This document shows, one piece after another, positions 33,336-41,878 of a stretch of DNA of 64,000 nucleotides. The position numbers and the translations under genes were made by a program. Positions within the stretch are counted from its first letter, which is position 1. Every line of letters starts with the position of its first letter. The notes beneath the pieces were generated by a model. The model was given only the letters and a program-made list of their open reading frames with translations, was not told where the DNA came from and did not search any database. The stretch is from Desulfosporosinus sp. (lineage in GTDB: Bacteria; Bacillota; Desulfitobacteriia; Desulfitobacteriales; Desulfitobacteriaceae). The stretch spans positions 1 through 64,000 of the forward strand of contig JARLHV010000122.1 in NCBI GenBank assembly GCA_031292055.1. The letters are read 5' to 3'.

Positions 33336-34508
33336 GTGCGTTCGCTCAAACAACAAATTCTCATATTGTTGCTGGGTTCGCTCGTTTTACTGGCGGCTAG
33401 CTTCCTCGTGGTCCTCGGCTGGTATATGAAAGATCGAGATGTCGCTGCTGCTATCATTAAAGCACAAACGGATTTGGCAACATGTGGAGAAATTATCGAT
33501 AAGACGTATCCCGGTTCATGGGCACTGCAAGATGGGATCCTATATAAAGGACCTATGAAGATTAATCTCAATAACGACTTAGTTGATCATTTAGCTCTGC
33601 TTACAGGGGACACTGTGACTGTGTTTTGTGGAGAGACGCGGGTAGCCACCACAGTGCGTGGTTCAAATGGCGAACGAGCGATTGGGACTAAGGTCGCCAC
33701 TAATGTAGCTCAGACGGTACTGCAAGATGGCCAAACTTATTTAGGCGAGGCCACGGTGGTCGGGCAACGCTATCAAACGGGTTATGTACCCTTACGAACA
33801 GAAAACGGTAATATTATAGGAATTTTTTATGTAGGAATTTCTCATGCCTATGAGCAGGAAATTATCACAAGATCTTTGATCACAATGGCCGAACTAGGAT
33901 TGGCCTTAACGATCTTAGTCGCACTTCTCACCTGGTTTTTCCTACAGAAAGTAATTATTTACCCCTTGCATAATATCATGTTAGGAACTCGGGATGTAGC
34001 AACCGGACATCTTACTCAAAAGATTAAAGTTTCTGGAGCTAAGGAGATTGAGGAGTTGGAGGACGCCTTTAACCAGATGGTAGAACAAATTCAATCCTTG
34101 ACAGGCGAAATTAATCGAGCGAGCAGCAGAAATTTCGGAGATGAGCCAACTGAAAGCGAAATCGATGTGTCTACGGGGTTGTTTGAGGATAGTAAGGCAA
34201 GGACTGAGTTAACGATGGACAAGACTGTGGCTCCCGTGAATAAGCCACTATTTAAGCTGGATACGGCCGAGTCTATTGGCGAAGGGGGATTGCCTAAAGG
34301 CTTGAATCAAGCCACTCTTGGACAGATTGTTCATTTTTTGCAAGCAACGCGCCGTCCTCTCTCGGCTGAGGAGGTCGCGGAAGGAGTTAAGCTGACTCGG
34401 GTCACCGTGCGTCGTTACCTTGAATTTTTAGAGGAGTGCGGAGTGCTAAAATCTGAACAGAAATACGGCACAGTAGGCCGTCCCGTTAAGTTATTTATCC
34501 CGTTATAA
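33336..34508 (+). CDS. Membrane one-component regulator: Cache sensor, HAMP, CitB-type HTH
   Basis: 390 residues. Transmembrane helix about 7-29; extracytoplasmic single-Cache domain about 35-170 (GERAIGTKVATNVAQTVL, GYVPLRTENGNIIGIFYVG); helix about 183-206; HAMP about 207-262 (LGTRDVATGHLTQKI, E-I-E-E-L-E-D-A-F-N-Q-M); linker about 263-320; C-terminal winged helix about 322-390 (LSAEEVAEGVKLTRVTVRRYLEFLEECGVLKSE). That last domain closely resembles the DNA-binding end of CitB/DcuR/DctR response regulators. No kinase, receiver or chemotaxis domain is present, so an external ligand seems to control a membrane-bound transcription factor directly. GTG start after AAGAGGTGAA. The FNT channel gene follows and is the likely target. 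Confidence 0.85.
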   Translation: MRSLKQQILILLLGSLVLLAASFLVVLGWYMKDRDVAAAIIKAQTDLATCGEIIDKTYPGSWALQDGILYKGPMKINLNNDLVDHLALLTGDTVTVFCGETRVATTVRGSNGERAIGTKVATNVAQTVLQDGQTYLGEATVVGQRYQTGYVPLRTENGNIIGIFYVGISHAYEQEIITRSLITMAELGLALTILVALLTWFFLQKVIIYPLHNIMLGTRDVATGHLTQKIKVSGAKEIEELEDAFNQMVEQIQSLTGEINRASSRNFGDEPTESEIDVSTGLFEDSKARTELTMDKTVAPVNKPLFKLDTAESIGEGGLPKGLNQATLGQIVHFLQATRRPLSAEEVAEGVKLTRVTVRRYLEFLEECGVLKSEQKYGTVGRPVKLFIPL

Positions 34509-34533
34509 AAGGCCCTAGCTTGGGCCTTTTTTT
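34507..34533 (+). terminator. Intrinsic terminator after the membrane regulator
   Basis: AAAAGGCCC (34507-34515) pairs with GGGCCTTTT (34522-34530), with T residues continuing to 34533. It overlaps the stop codon region and separates the regulator from the FNT gene. Confidence 0.85.
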
Positions 34534-34776
34534 ATTAACTAAATTATCTTAACATTTTATTTATTCATAAAACACTTTTTTAATGTTCATAAACACGACA
34601 GACTGTGTAAAGACCGATACACTAAGATCATAAGCACCTTAGCTTGCTGCATCTCAAATAAGTGAGTTACTAGTCGCACAAGAACACTTTGTAAGGAAGG
34701 AGGTAAAAAAGGAGTTCCTGCTATAAAAAAAGTTATTTCTAAACTGGGAAATGAATTAAAGTGAGGAGTGATAACT

Positions 34777-35667
34777 ATGGAACCGAAGAATTTTTTGACA
34801 CCCTCTGAAATAACTTATACCTCTATACAGACTGGGATTAAAAAAGTGGGTATGAAATATTCAAATCAGTTCATATTGGGAATTTTAGCAGGAGCTTTTA
34901 TAGCTTTTGCAGCCGAAGGATCAAACATGGCAGCCTTTAATTTATTTGCCAAGCCAGAAACCTATGGTCTTGGGAAAGTTTTAGCAGGTACGATCTTTGG
35001 AACAGGCCTGATGCTGGTTCTGTTAGCAGGAGGAGAATTATTTACCGGAAACACCATGATTTTAGGCGGAGTTCTTGATGGAAAAATTAAGCTTAGTGGG
35101 ATGCTGAAAAATTGGTTTTTTGTTTATTGTGGTAATTTTGTTGGTTCCGTAATTCTTGCTTATATGATGGTTCACTCGGGATTATTTAACAGTGGTGCTA
35201 ATGTTTTAGGTGGGATAACTATTAAAATTGCGTCCTATAAAGTGGGATTGTCTTTTATGTCTGCTTTTTATTTAGGAATTATGTGTAATATGTTAGTTTG
35301 CCTAGCAGTTTGGATGGCCTATGGTGCCAAGGATATGGTAGGTAAAATGTTTGCAATTTTTTTCCCAATCTGGCTATTTATCACCTCTGGTTTTGAGCAT
35401 AGTATAGCAAATATGTATTACATTCCAGCTGGCATATGGGCAAAAGCAAATCCGGCTTGGGTAACTGAAGCGCATCTAACACCGGCAGTACTGGCCAACT
35501 TGAATTGGAAGACATTTATAATCAATAACTTAGTGCCAGTAACCCTTGGCAACATCGTAGGGGGAGCGATTTTCGTGGCGGGTATTTATTGGTTTGTCTA
35601 TATAAAAAATGATGCCAAGCAAGAATGTGTGCCGGAAAATCAGTCTAGGTCAAATGCCGCTAAGTGA
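34777..35667 (+). CDS. Formate/nitrite transporter (FNT) family channel
   Basis: 296 residues with six membrane helices and the FNT signatures: LLAGGELFTGNT near 92-103, CGNFVGS near 121, GIMCNMLVCLAVWMAYGAKD near 172-191 and the GFEHSIANMYYIP His region near 212. FNT pentamers conduct small monovalent anions. Clostridial members include formate, nitrite and hydrosulfide channels, so the ion cannot be fixed from sequence. Start ATG 34777 was chosen because GTGAGGAG is correctly spaced. It follows a membrane Cache-HTH regulator and may be controlled by it. Confidence 0.92.
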   Translation: MEPKNFLTPSEITYTSIQTGIKKVGMKYSNQFILGILAGAFIAFAAEGSNMAAFNLFAKPETYGLGKVLAGTIFGTGLMLVLLAGGELFTGNTMILGGVLDGKIKLSGMLKNWFFVYCGNFVGSVILAYMMVHSGLFNSGANVLGGITIKIASYKVGLSFMSAFYLGIMCNMLVCLAVWMAYGAKDMVGKMFAIFFPIWLFITSGFEHSIANMYYIPAGIWAKANPAWVTEAHLTPAVLANLNWKTFIINNLVPVTLGNIVGGAIFVAGIYWFVYIKNDAKQECVPENQSRSNAAK

Positions 35668-35684
35668 AATGGAGTAATCACATT

Positions 35685-35745
35685 GCTTAAAATGGTACAG
35701 CCCAAAAACGTCTGTCCTTAATAAATAGGGACAGACGTTTTTGGG
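35685..35745 (+). terminator. Terminator after FNT derived from a decayed T-box
   Basis: A strong hairpin (CCCAAAAACGTCTGTCC, 35701-35717, with GGGACAGACGTTTTTGGGG) follows the FNT stop. Its 5' part matches the Trp T-box at 31.7 kb: TTAA-x-x-TGGTAC (TGG at 35693) and then ACGTCTGTCCTTA (35708-35720), with the same 15-base spacing as in the T-box (31676 to 31691). There is no Stem I or plus-strand gene downstream, so it acts only as a terminator now. Confidence 0.65.
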
Positions 35746-35757
35746 GCATATCAGAGG

Positions 35758-36717
35758 TTAATTTACAACATTAAGCAGTTTTCCTTCAACAAATGATTCA
35801 ATATTAACAGCCATGAGCTTAATCAGTCTTTGCCTCGACTCCAAACGCCTCCAGCCTATATGTGGAGTGAGGATGACATTTTGCATAGCAAATAAAGGGT
35901 TCGTTGGTTCCGGCGGTTCTGGGTCCTGAACGTCGAGCGCCGCACCGGCAATTTTCCCGCTTTGTAAGGCTGCGATTAAATCAGTCTCTTTGATTATTGA
36001 TCCCCGTGAAGTGTTGATGATAAACGCAGTAGTCTTCATCAGATTTAACCGCGCCTTATTGATAAGGTGCAATGTATTGGCAGTGAGGGGGCAGTGGAGG
36101 GTGACAAAATCACTCTGTTTGAGCAATTCTTCAAGGGAAACAAACTGAACGTTGGGGTTGTCCCACGGTTTTTCAGTCCGACTGAATATGAGAATATTCA
36201 TTCCCAGAGCCAGAGCGATTTTTATCACAGCTCTTCCAATAGCGCCACTACCACCAATGACGCCAAGCGTTTTATTTTGCACTTCGAAATGGGGCAAATC
36301 TACGTGTTTATAGAAATCATCAAAGTTTTTCTGTTTGATCATCATCTGGCGCTGAAGTAAAGAAGAGCTGAAATTTAAAATATAGGTAATCACCAGATGT
36401 GCGACAGCTTCGGTGCTATAGTTAGGAACGTTGCAGACGGTAATGTTCTTTTCCCTTGCAGCAACAATATCAATATTGTTATAGCCTGTGCCGGCTTCGC
36501 AGATGAGTTTAACGGAGGAAGGGAATTGAGAGATCAAATCCCTTCCCAAAGGTAATTCCTTTGTGATGATAATCGTTTGATCTTTAACTCGTTCCAAAAT
36601 CTCTTGATTGTCACTTTCAGCGTATTTTGTGAAAGTGGTGAGTGTGGCAATCGACGAAAAATCGAGTTTGTTGTCAAAGTTGAGTTTGGCAGAATTGAGA
36701 AATACTGTATTTTTCAT
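35758..36717 (-). CDS. D-isomer-specific 2-hydroxyacid dehydrogenase
   Basis: 319 residues from ATG 36717, chosen because CAGGGGGC lies just upstream; a longer frame reaches 36786 without one. It has the NAD(P)-binding loop GVIGGSGAIGRA near 144-155, the catalytic Arg in NTSRGSI near 230, an acidic residue in the DVQDPEPPEP segment near 256, and the catalytic His in TPHIGW near 282. The family reduces 2-oxoacids to D-2-hydroxyacids or oxidises them. Glycerate, hydroxypyruvate or D-lactate are all possible. Convergent with FNT, and followed on its 5' side by aspartate 4-decarboxylase. Confidence 0.88.
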   Translation of the reverse strand: MKNTVFLNSAKLNFDNKLDFSSIATLTTFTKYAESDNQEILERVKDQTIIITKELPLGRDLISQFPSSVKLICEAGTGYNNIDIVAAREKNITVCNVPNYSTEAVAHLVITYILNFSSSLLQRQMMIKQKNFDDFYKHVDLPHFEVQNKTLGVIGGSGAIGRAVIKIALALGMNILIFSRTEKPWDNPNVQFVSLEELLKQSDFVTLHCPLTANTLHLINKARLNLMKTTAFIINTSRGSIIKETDLIAALQSGKIAGAALDVQDPEPPEPTNPLFAMQNVILTPHIGWRRLESRQRLIKLMAVNIESFVEGKLLNVVN

Positions 36718-36842
36718 AGGCGCCCCCTGAAATTTAATTTTTATAGACATAAATAGTATTATAGTTTCACTCCAACTGGTGGTCAACTCATAAACTAGTT
36801 AACTTACTTCGCGTGCCGGCTTAATACCTAGTTAAAATAAAA

Positions 36843-36866
36843 GGCCACTCTGATGTGGCCCGTTAA
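36843..36866 (-). terminator. Terminator of aspartate 4-decarboxylase
   Basis: GGCCAC (36843-36848) and GTGGCC (36855-36860) form a hairpin. On the minus strand a TTTTATTTTAAC tail follows. It lies about 55 bases past the 36919 stop. Confidence 0.65.
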
Positions 36867-36918
36867 GAAATAAGTAATCTTTTTAGTTAACCTTGCAAGT
36901 GGAGATATAGTTTGTTCA

Positions 36919-38565
36919 TCACTTTTGCAACGCGTTTGACGCTCGCCAAGCTGTTGCGTATTCTGCGAACGTTTTTTGGACGGTCACACCAATTTGTCGG
37001 TAAGCTTCGTCATTCAAGTTGGCAAGAGATGTGCGAATAGACCACCTCGGGCCATCAAACCCACCGCCATTGAGGAGCACGATGGACGATTTTTCCGCTA
37101 ACCGAAACAGGATGTCGATAGGCTCATAGTTTGCTTGTAAGTACTGAACAAATTCGTCTCCGTATTTTAGTCTGGCCCAAACTAATAAATCAATTTGGCT
37201 ATAGTAAGCGGCGTCAAAAGCGTCACTGCGCAACTCAAGTCCGAAGCCCTCATACAATAATTTTTGACGGTGATGACAAATCCTTTGCGTCAACTCCTTG
37301 TAACGGTTCGTTTTGTCAAGCAGTGCGAAGAGCGCAAAAAGTCCCATTTGTACCTGCTGAGGCGTTGATAAACCTGCCGTATGATTCAGAGCGACTTGAC
37401 GACTGTCTGCCACCATCCGATCAATAAAACGAATTTGGTTAGGATAGAGAGTAATTGTCCCATAACGTTCTGCCAAGGCTTCCGCTTTCTCGCGGGGAAG
37501 TTCTTTCAATAATTGATCAAAGATATTGTTTTGCTGAAGGGCAATGACGCCGAGACGCCAACCCGTGGCCCCAAAATATTTGGAGAATGAGTAAACTCCG
37601 AGTGTATTAAATGGTAAATCGGCCATAAGAGAACGAAAGTTATCCACAAATGTGCCGTATACATCATCCGTTATTACCATTAATTTCGGATTATGGTTCT
37701 TAACGATCTCTATTAAATATTGCTTAGATGAGGTCTGGATGGCGACTGACGGAGGGTTGCTTGGATTAACAACGAAAAGAGCTTTGATGCTGGGATCAGT
37801 TAGTTTGTCAAGCTCTGAGTTCGGGTATTGCCAAGTATGGACACCTTGTTCATCGACTTCTCGAGCATAAATTTCGATAACTTCAAATTGATAGCGAGCT
37901 AAGTGAGGAATCTCAAGATAAGGAGTGAAGGTTGGTACCATAAGCGCAATTCTATCCCCCACGGAAAGTAAATTATTCGCAATCAAGGAGTCGAAAATGT
38001 AACACATGGCCGCAGTGCCGCCTTCAACAGCGAATAAGTCGTATTTGCCGGGTGGAGAAGCCATATTACACATTTCCTGAATAAGATACTGGTGTACTAC
38101 TTGCTCAAGGTGCACCAACATGCGATCGGGTACAGGATAATTATCCCCGACGATCCCATCTATGAGTTCATATACCCAGGCATCTGGGTTAAACCCTAGA
38201 TTGAGGGACCCATAATCAAGGATAGCTTTGATGAAGTCGACTCCAGGTGCGTCGGGATGTGTTTCCGTATAGGCTTTCAGACGGGTTGAGATGCCCTTTT
38301 TCATAGGCATACCAGCTAAATCGTCATCGTTCCATACAGTGCGCGTTTCTTCCATAGCAAAGTGTCCTAGGGTAAAGAACGCTTCGCGCGGCGTTGCTGC
38401 GATCCAGTTTGGGTTGCCTCTTCCCGCATTGAGCATTGACCAAATGCTTTTATTTTCTTGGTCATGGGCGAGACTAATTAATTTGTCCTTAAGTTCAAAA
38501 GGGCTAAGTTGTTCATAAGTGCGTACCATTTTTCTGCGTAAGGTATTGTATCTAGTAATGGTCAT
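36919..38565 (-). CDS. asdA: Aspartate 4-decarboxylase / bifunctional aspartate aminotransferase
   Basis: About 548 residues of fold-type I PLP enzyme, well above ordinary aminotransferase length, with the Asd-type N-terminus (YEQLSPFELKDKLISLA, then AGRGNPNWIA). The PLP lysine is in the VYSFSKYFGATGWRLGV segment near 315. NPSNPP near 265 and TDDVYG near 297 are the PLP contacts. Asd converts L-aspartate to L-alanine plus CO2 and forms a proton-motive cycle when paired with AspT. No AspT antiporter is adjacent. Start uncertain: ATG codons at 38568 and 38565 lie almost on GGGAGG, another is at 38529, and a TTG at 38604 extends the frame. Confidence 0.9.
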   Translation of the reverse strand: MTITRYNTLRRKMVRTYEQLSPFELKDKLISLAHDQENKSIWSMLNAGRGNPNWIAATPREAFFTLGHFAMEETRTVWNDDDLAGMPMKKGISTRLKAYTETHPDAPGVDFIKAILDYGSLNLGFNPDAWVYELIDGIVGDNYPVPDRMLVHLEQVVHQYLIQEMCNMASPPGKYDLFAVEGGTAAMCYIFDSLIANNLLSVGDRIALMVPTFTPYLEIPHLARYQFEVIEIYAREVDEQGVHTWQYPNSELDKLTDPSIKALFVVNPSNPPSVAIQTSSKQYLIEIVKNHNPKLMVITDDVYGTFVDNFRSLMADLPFNTLGVYSFSKYFGATGWRLGVIALQQNNIFDQLLKELPREKAEALAERYGTITLYPNQIRFIDRMVADSRQVALNHTAGLSTPQQVQMGLFALFALLDKTNRYKELTQRICHHRQKLLYEGFGLELRSDAFDAAYYSQIDLLVWARLKYGDEFVQYLQANYEPIDILFRLAEKSSIVLLNGGGFDGPRWSIRTSLANLNDEAYRQIGVTVQKTFAEYATAWRASNALQK

Positions 38566-38878
38566 CATCCTCCCTGAATTTGGTGAGCTAATTAAGTTTC
38601 GCAAGCATAAGTGTTGGGAGATTAACCTACATATGTTTGGGTATAATTAAAGAGTTTAAAGATACTCTTTGCTCAACTTGAGACATTTATACACCAGTAA
38701 TTTAAGTCAATCCGTAGATGAGGTATGCCAGACCATGATTTTCCACAAACTACTATTGAAAGAGGTTGTTTAAATATTAAGGTTTAGAGCAATCATTAAA
38801 TCTTAATAAGTTCGCCCAATATTCTTAACCGTTTTTAAAGGAATCAAGCGTATACTATCATTGGTGGAGGTGAAAATT

Positions 38879-39412
38879 ATGAACAATGGATTAGGGTTTA
38901 AAAAGTCGACTCACTTAAGCACGGTTTTATATCTATTATTGTGTGGCTTGATAAGCGCGGTTTCGGTATGGGCTGCCATTTATGGCGTATCCGATTGGTC
39001 AGATAGGGTGCAAAGAGAATTCTGGAATCAGATAGGTGTAGTATCGCTCCTTTTAATTATTGGCTCAGTGTTTGTGTGGCTTCTTAAAAAGAAGATTATC
39101 AATGTCAAGCAGAATGATCGTGGCGCGCTTCTATGGGCCAACAGTTCTGTGATTAAAAGACTGCGTGAAGCACATATTAGCTTGGGTTGGTTAGCCTTTG
39201 ATCTGGGGCTTGGGCACAGTTTATATTTCATGGTTAATTTGCCGAATAGAATGAACCGTGTTTATAGTGGTGTAATTGTACTTGTGGCGATGATAGCCTT
39301 AATTATTACCGGCTTAATGTACAAGCATAAGACCGTGAGCCTCAAGACCATTAAGAAATCTCACTTGCTCATTTCAGGTATCTTTGGAGTATTACTGATG
39401 GCCCATGTTTGA
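38879..39412 (+). CDS. Small membrane protein with two H-x13-H helices, putative diheme cytochrome b
   Basis: 177 residues from ATG 38879, behind GGAGGTGAA. Four hydrophobic helices lie near 14-36, 52-69, 100-118 and 130-148, with a fifth near 161-177. Helix three contains H99 and H113, and the last helix H162 and H176; each pair has exactly 13 residues between, the bis-histidine spacing of diheme cytochrome b and ferric-reductase-type domains. Two b hemes stacked across the membrane would follow. No flavin or Fe-S domain is fused. The gene is monocistronic, so its electron partners are unknown. Heme binding is inferred; no family was recognised by name. Confidence 0.7.
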   Translation: MNNGLGFKKSTHLSTVLYLLLCGLISAVSVWAAIYGVSDWSDRVQREFWNQIGVVSLLLIIGSVFVWLLKKKIINVKQNDRGALLWANSSVIKRLREAHISLGWLAFDLGLGHSLYFMVNLPNRMNRVYSGVIVLVAMIALIITGLMYKHKTVSLKTIKKSHLLISGIFGVLLMAHV

Positions 39413-39431
39413 TAGTTGCGTTCGTTTCTAC

Positions 39432-39494
39432 GTAAATTGAAACTTCTTTTGCGAAGATAGGAGGAATTTATCGGACTTTTACCGAATGATCAAG
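39432..39494 (+). repeat. Dispersed repeat element, copy 2
   Basis: Its first 20 bases are identical to 3797-3816, and the following AGGAAT...TTTT...CGAAT arrangement is shared with copy 1. The element lies about 120 bases before the next start codon. Confidence 0.55.
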
Positions 39495-39611
39495 AGTAAA
39501 GGGTTAAATTAAGGTTAAAATTTCTTAAATAAAGAACTTTATTTAGTTTAGGCGCAAGAAGTTTAAAATGTTAAATGTAAGGAATGCATTAGGAAAGGTG
39601 TGAGGTATAAA

Positions 39612-40241
39612 ATGTCACTGAAGCCAGCGCGTATCTATTCGGAACAGTGGAGTCTAACAGAGGAACAAATTAATAGTTTGTTTCCAATTGATGAAATAAC
39701 ATCTGAAATGGGGAGAAATCCAGGCATAGAGGTTTTTACTGATGATGAGATAAGACTAAAATTTCCCGCTCAATTTAACATTTCTGTACAAGCTAGAGCA
39801 CATAATCAGTCTCTTATTGATCTTTTACATGAATATTATGAAACTTATCGAAATAGCCCCGAGTTGGCGGGTTTATTAGGCATACAATTACCACAAATCA
39901 TGTGGGTGGATACCTTAGGTTTTGAAGAAAAGTTAATTAGTCTCCATATATCTAAGCTTAATAAGCAAGAGGTTTTCATTAATGATATTGTTTTAGTCAA
40001 AAATGATAACTTCGATCCATTAAGCGATGGGGTCTTAGATCAGGTACTTAATAATTTGCGTAGGTTCGCTAAAGACCAAGGGGCTAAATACTTGTCAGGT
40101 TATGCAGCTAATAAAAATACGTTAGCGTTATTCAAAGGCAAAGGGTTTAAAGAGGATAAGCGTGAGGGCATGGGTAATGATTATCTCTGGGGAATCGCCT
40201 ATGTGATGGGTGAACAGCTGCCTTTCTATACGGAGTTGTGA
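39612..40241 (+). CDS. Uncharacterised protein with GNAT-like C-terminus
   Basis: 209 residues from ATG 39612, with AAAGGTGTGAGG correctly spaced (a GTG twelve bases earlier is also in frame). The N-terminal half is not recognised. The C-terminal half resembles an acetyltransferase fold: a central strand pair, LRRFAKDQGAKYLSGYAANKNTLALFKGKGF near 145-180 (the last GNAT helix-strand), and Glu/Asp-rich turns. The usual Q/RxxGxG/A acetyl-CoA loop is not clear. It lies six bases before the Sec-type DsbA gene, so the two are probably co-transcribed. Confidence 0.7.
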   Translation: MSLKPARIYSEQWSLTEEQINSLFPIDEITSEMGRNPGIEVFTDDEIRLKFPAQFNISVQARAHNQSLIDLLHEYYETYRNSPELAGLLGIQLPQIMWVDTLGFEEKLISLHISKLNKQEVFINDIVLVKNDNFDPLSDGVLDQVLNNLRRFAKDQGAKYLSGYAANKNTLALFKGKGFKEDKREGMGNDYLWGIAYVMGEQLPFYTEL

Positions 40242-40247
40242 TTGCTG

Positions 40248-40820
40248 ATGACAAATAAAATAACGGTCTACTCAGATTTCTTATGACCTTTTTGCATGAT
40301 TGGGAAAGTCCCCCTTGACCAGTTGGTCAAGGATAAAAATATAATTCTGGAATGGAAAGCTTATGAGCTTAGGCCGGAGGGTTTTGAGATTCCTCCAAAA
40401 TCACCGCAATATCTAGCTCAGGCGAAAGCGGGTATCGAAAATTTAAGTCGAAAATATGGCCTTCCTATGACCTTTAATGAGCAGAGTAAACACTCCAGAT
40501 TAGCATTGGAGGGAGCCAAATTCGCGGAAGAACACGGGTTTGGCAACGAATATCATGACGCGGTTTTTGCTGCTCAATTTCAAGAGCAAAAAAACATCAA
40601 TGACCTGCAGGTTTTGGCTGAGCTGGCCCAGCAAATTGGATTGGATCAGGAAGAATTCCTGAAGGCACTCGTTACGCGAAAATATGAACACGCCGTATCT
40701 CAGGAGGTAGAGGAAGCCCAGCAGTTGGGTATTCAAATGGTTCCCTGTTTTATTGTAGAAGGTCGCAAGGCCTTTGGTGTTCAGAGCTATGAAGCTCTGG
40801 AGAAACTTCTTCAAGAATGA
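40248..40820 (+). CDS. DsbA/FrnE-family oxidoreductase, probable selenoprotein (Sec13)
   Basis: 190 residues if the in-frame UGA at 40284-40286 is decoded as selenocysteine. The frame opens at ATG 40248 and reads MTNKITVYSDFL-U-PFCMIGK, matching the FrnE/DsbA start where a Cys normally stands in CPxC. The redox motif is therefore U13-P-F-C16. Downstream it continues in frame as a full thioredoxin-fold FrnE protein (EWKAYELRPEG near 37, FAEEHGFGNEYHDAVFAAQF near 91, VPCFIVEGRKAFGV near 166). Without UGA decoding the frame would lack its active-site strand. A bSECIS-like hairpin follows. Thiol-disulfide or FrnE-type chemistry is likely; exact substrate unknown. Confidence 0.82.
40284..40332 (+). 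promoter_or_regulatory. Candidate bacterial SECIS element
   Basis: Starting at the UGA codon, the RNA can form a hairpin with an eight-base perfect stem, CCTTGACC (40313-40320) and GGTCAAGG (40325-40332), closing an AGTT loop. The loop begins 35 bases after the UGA and has G in its second position. The distance and loop G fit the known bSECIS pattern. Confidence 0.6.
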
Positions 40821-40972
40821 TCCGCACACGCTGTAGCTTTGATAGAAGGTATACGAGCTCGATTATGGTCAAGATCTTGATTTTGCGGACTACCATCTTT
40901 TAACATAATGATATATTATTGATGGTGGATAAACATAGTGCTTCGAAGTGGGAGTAGAGGAGGTATTTAGAG

Positions 40973-41698
40973 ATGGAATTGACTGATGCAGAGAAGAAAT
41001 CCTTAAAAGGGCAGGGCTATATCGCTTATAAAGATGGTGTGCATTTTTCCTGTAGAGTTTTAATATCGGCAGGTAAAATGAATGCTCGAGAAGCGCGCAA
41101 GATCACAGATGTCTGTGAGAAATATGGAAAGGGCTCGTTTACCCTAACACAGAGACTGAACGTAGAAATTCCCTGGATTCAGTATCAGGACCTTGATAAC
41201 GTCAAACGTGAACTTATGGAAGTGGGCCTGGCGATCGGCGGCACAGGGATGAGAGCTCGACCGGCGCACACCTGTAAAGGGAGCGTTTGTCAGATGAGCT
41301 TTTTCAACACTGAGGATGCCGCGCAAGTGATTGATGAACGCTTTTATAAAGGGCAATACCATGAATTACTGCCTAATAAGTTCAGAATTATCGTTAGTGG
41401 GTGCAGTAATGGTTGTTCAAAGCCTCACCTCGGATGTATCGGTTTACAAGGTAGGAAGCCAGACCAAGTAGCTATTTCTATCGGGGGAAAGTTTGGTAAA
41501 GATCACGTCATTGGAAGAGAATTACCGGGGTTATACTCCATGAGTGAGGCCTTAGATATCGTTGAAAAAGCAATGACCTATTATAGAGAAAATGGCATAA
41601 CGGGTGAACGATTTGCCAAAACCATTGAAAGAATTGGGTTTGAAACCGTAGGAAGCTTCCTCACCGGTCGAGCTCTTTCAGAATTCAACAATATGTAG
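40973..41698 (+). CDS. Small siroheme/[4Fe-4S] sulfite (nitrite) reductase-like protein
   Basis: 241 residues containing one ferredoxin-like half domain (about 1-75) and the siroheme/4Fe-4S domain. Cys ligands are visible in HTCKGSVCQ near 102-107 and SGCSNGCSKP near 143-147 (C-x3-C), the last of which also bridges siroheme. The arrangement resembles the 24-27 kDa monomeric assimilatory-type sulfite reductase of Desulfovibrio rather than DsrAB, and no extra ferredoxin domain is present. It would reduce sulfite to sulfide or nitrite to ammonia with ferredoxin-type donors. AGAGGAGG ribosome-binding site. It follows the Sec-DsbA gene; a link in thiol chemistry is only suggested. Confidence 0.87.
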   Translation: MELTDAEKKSLKGQGYIAYKDGVHFSCRVLISAGKMNAREARKITDVCEKYGKGSFTLTQRLNVEIPWIQYQDLDNVKRELMEVGLAIGGTGMRARPAHTCKGSVCQMSFFNTEDAAQVIDERFYKGQYHELLPNKFRIIVSGCSNGCSKPHLGCIGLQGRKPDQVAISIGGKFGKDHVIGRELPGLYSMSEALDIVEKAMTYYRENGITGERFAKTIERIGFETVGSFLTGRALSEFNNM

Positions 41699-41878
41699 CA
41701 GGGAAGAGTCGATAACATTTTAATGAAAGCTCTTCTGTAAACCTATTTTGACGTTAAACTAGGGGTTGAGATTCTTGTAGTACAAGAGTTTCTACACCTA
41801 GTTTTGTCTATTGATGAACAGAAAACTTATGTGTAAGTTGTTGTCACTTGCCTTGGTGAGTAGTTTTGACAAGCACTT

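Noticed and set aside
40296..40820. Simple reading of the DsbA gene starting at 40296
   Set aside because: That start would drop the active-site strand and has no proper ribosome-binding site. The preceding frame to ATG 40248 encodes the family N-terminus with a single UGA at the Cys position.
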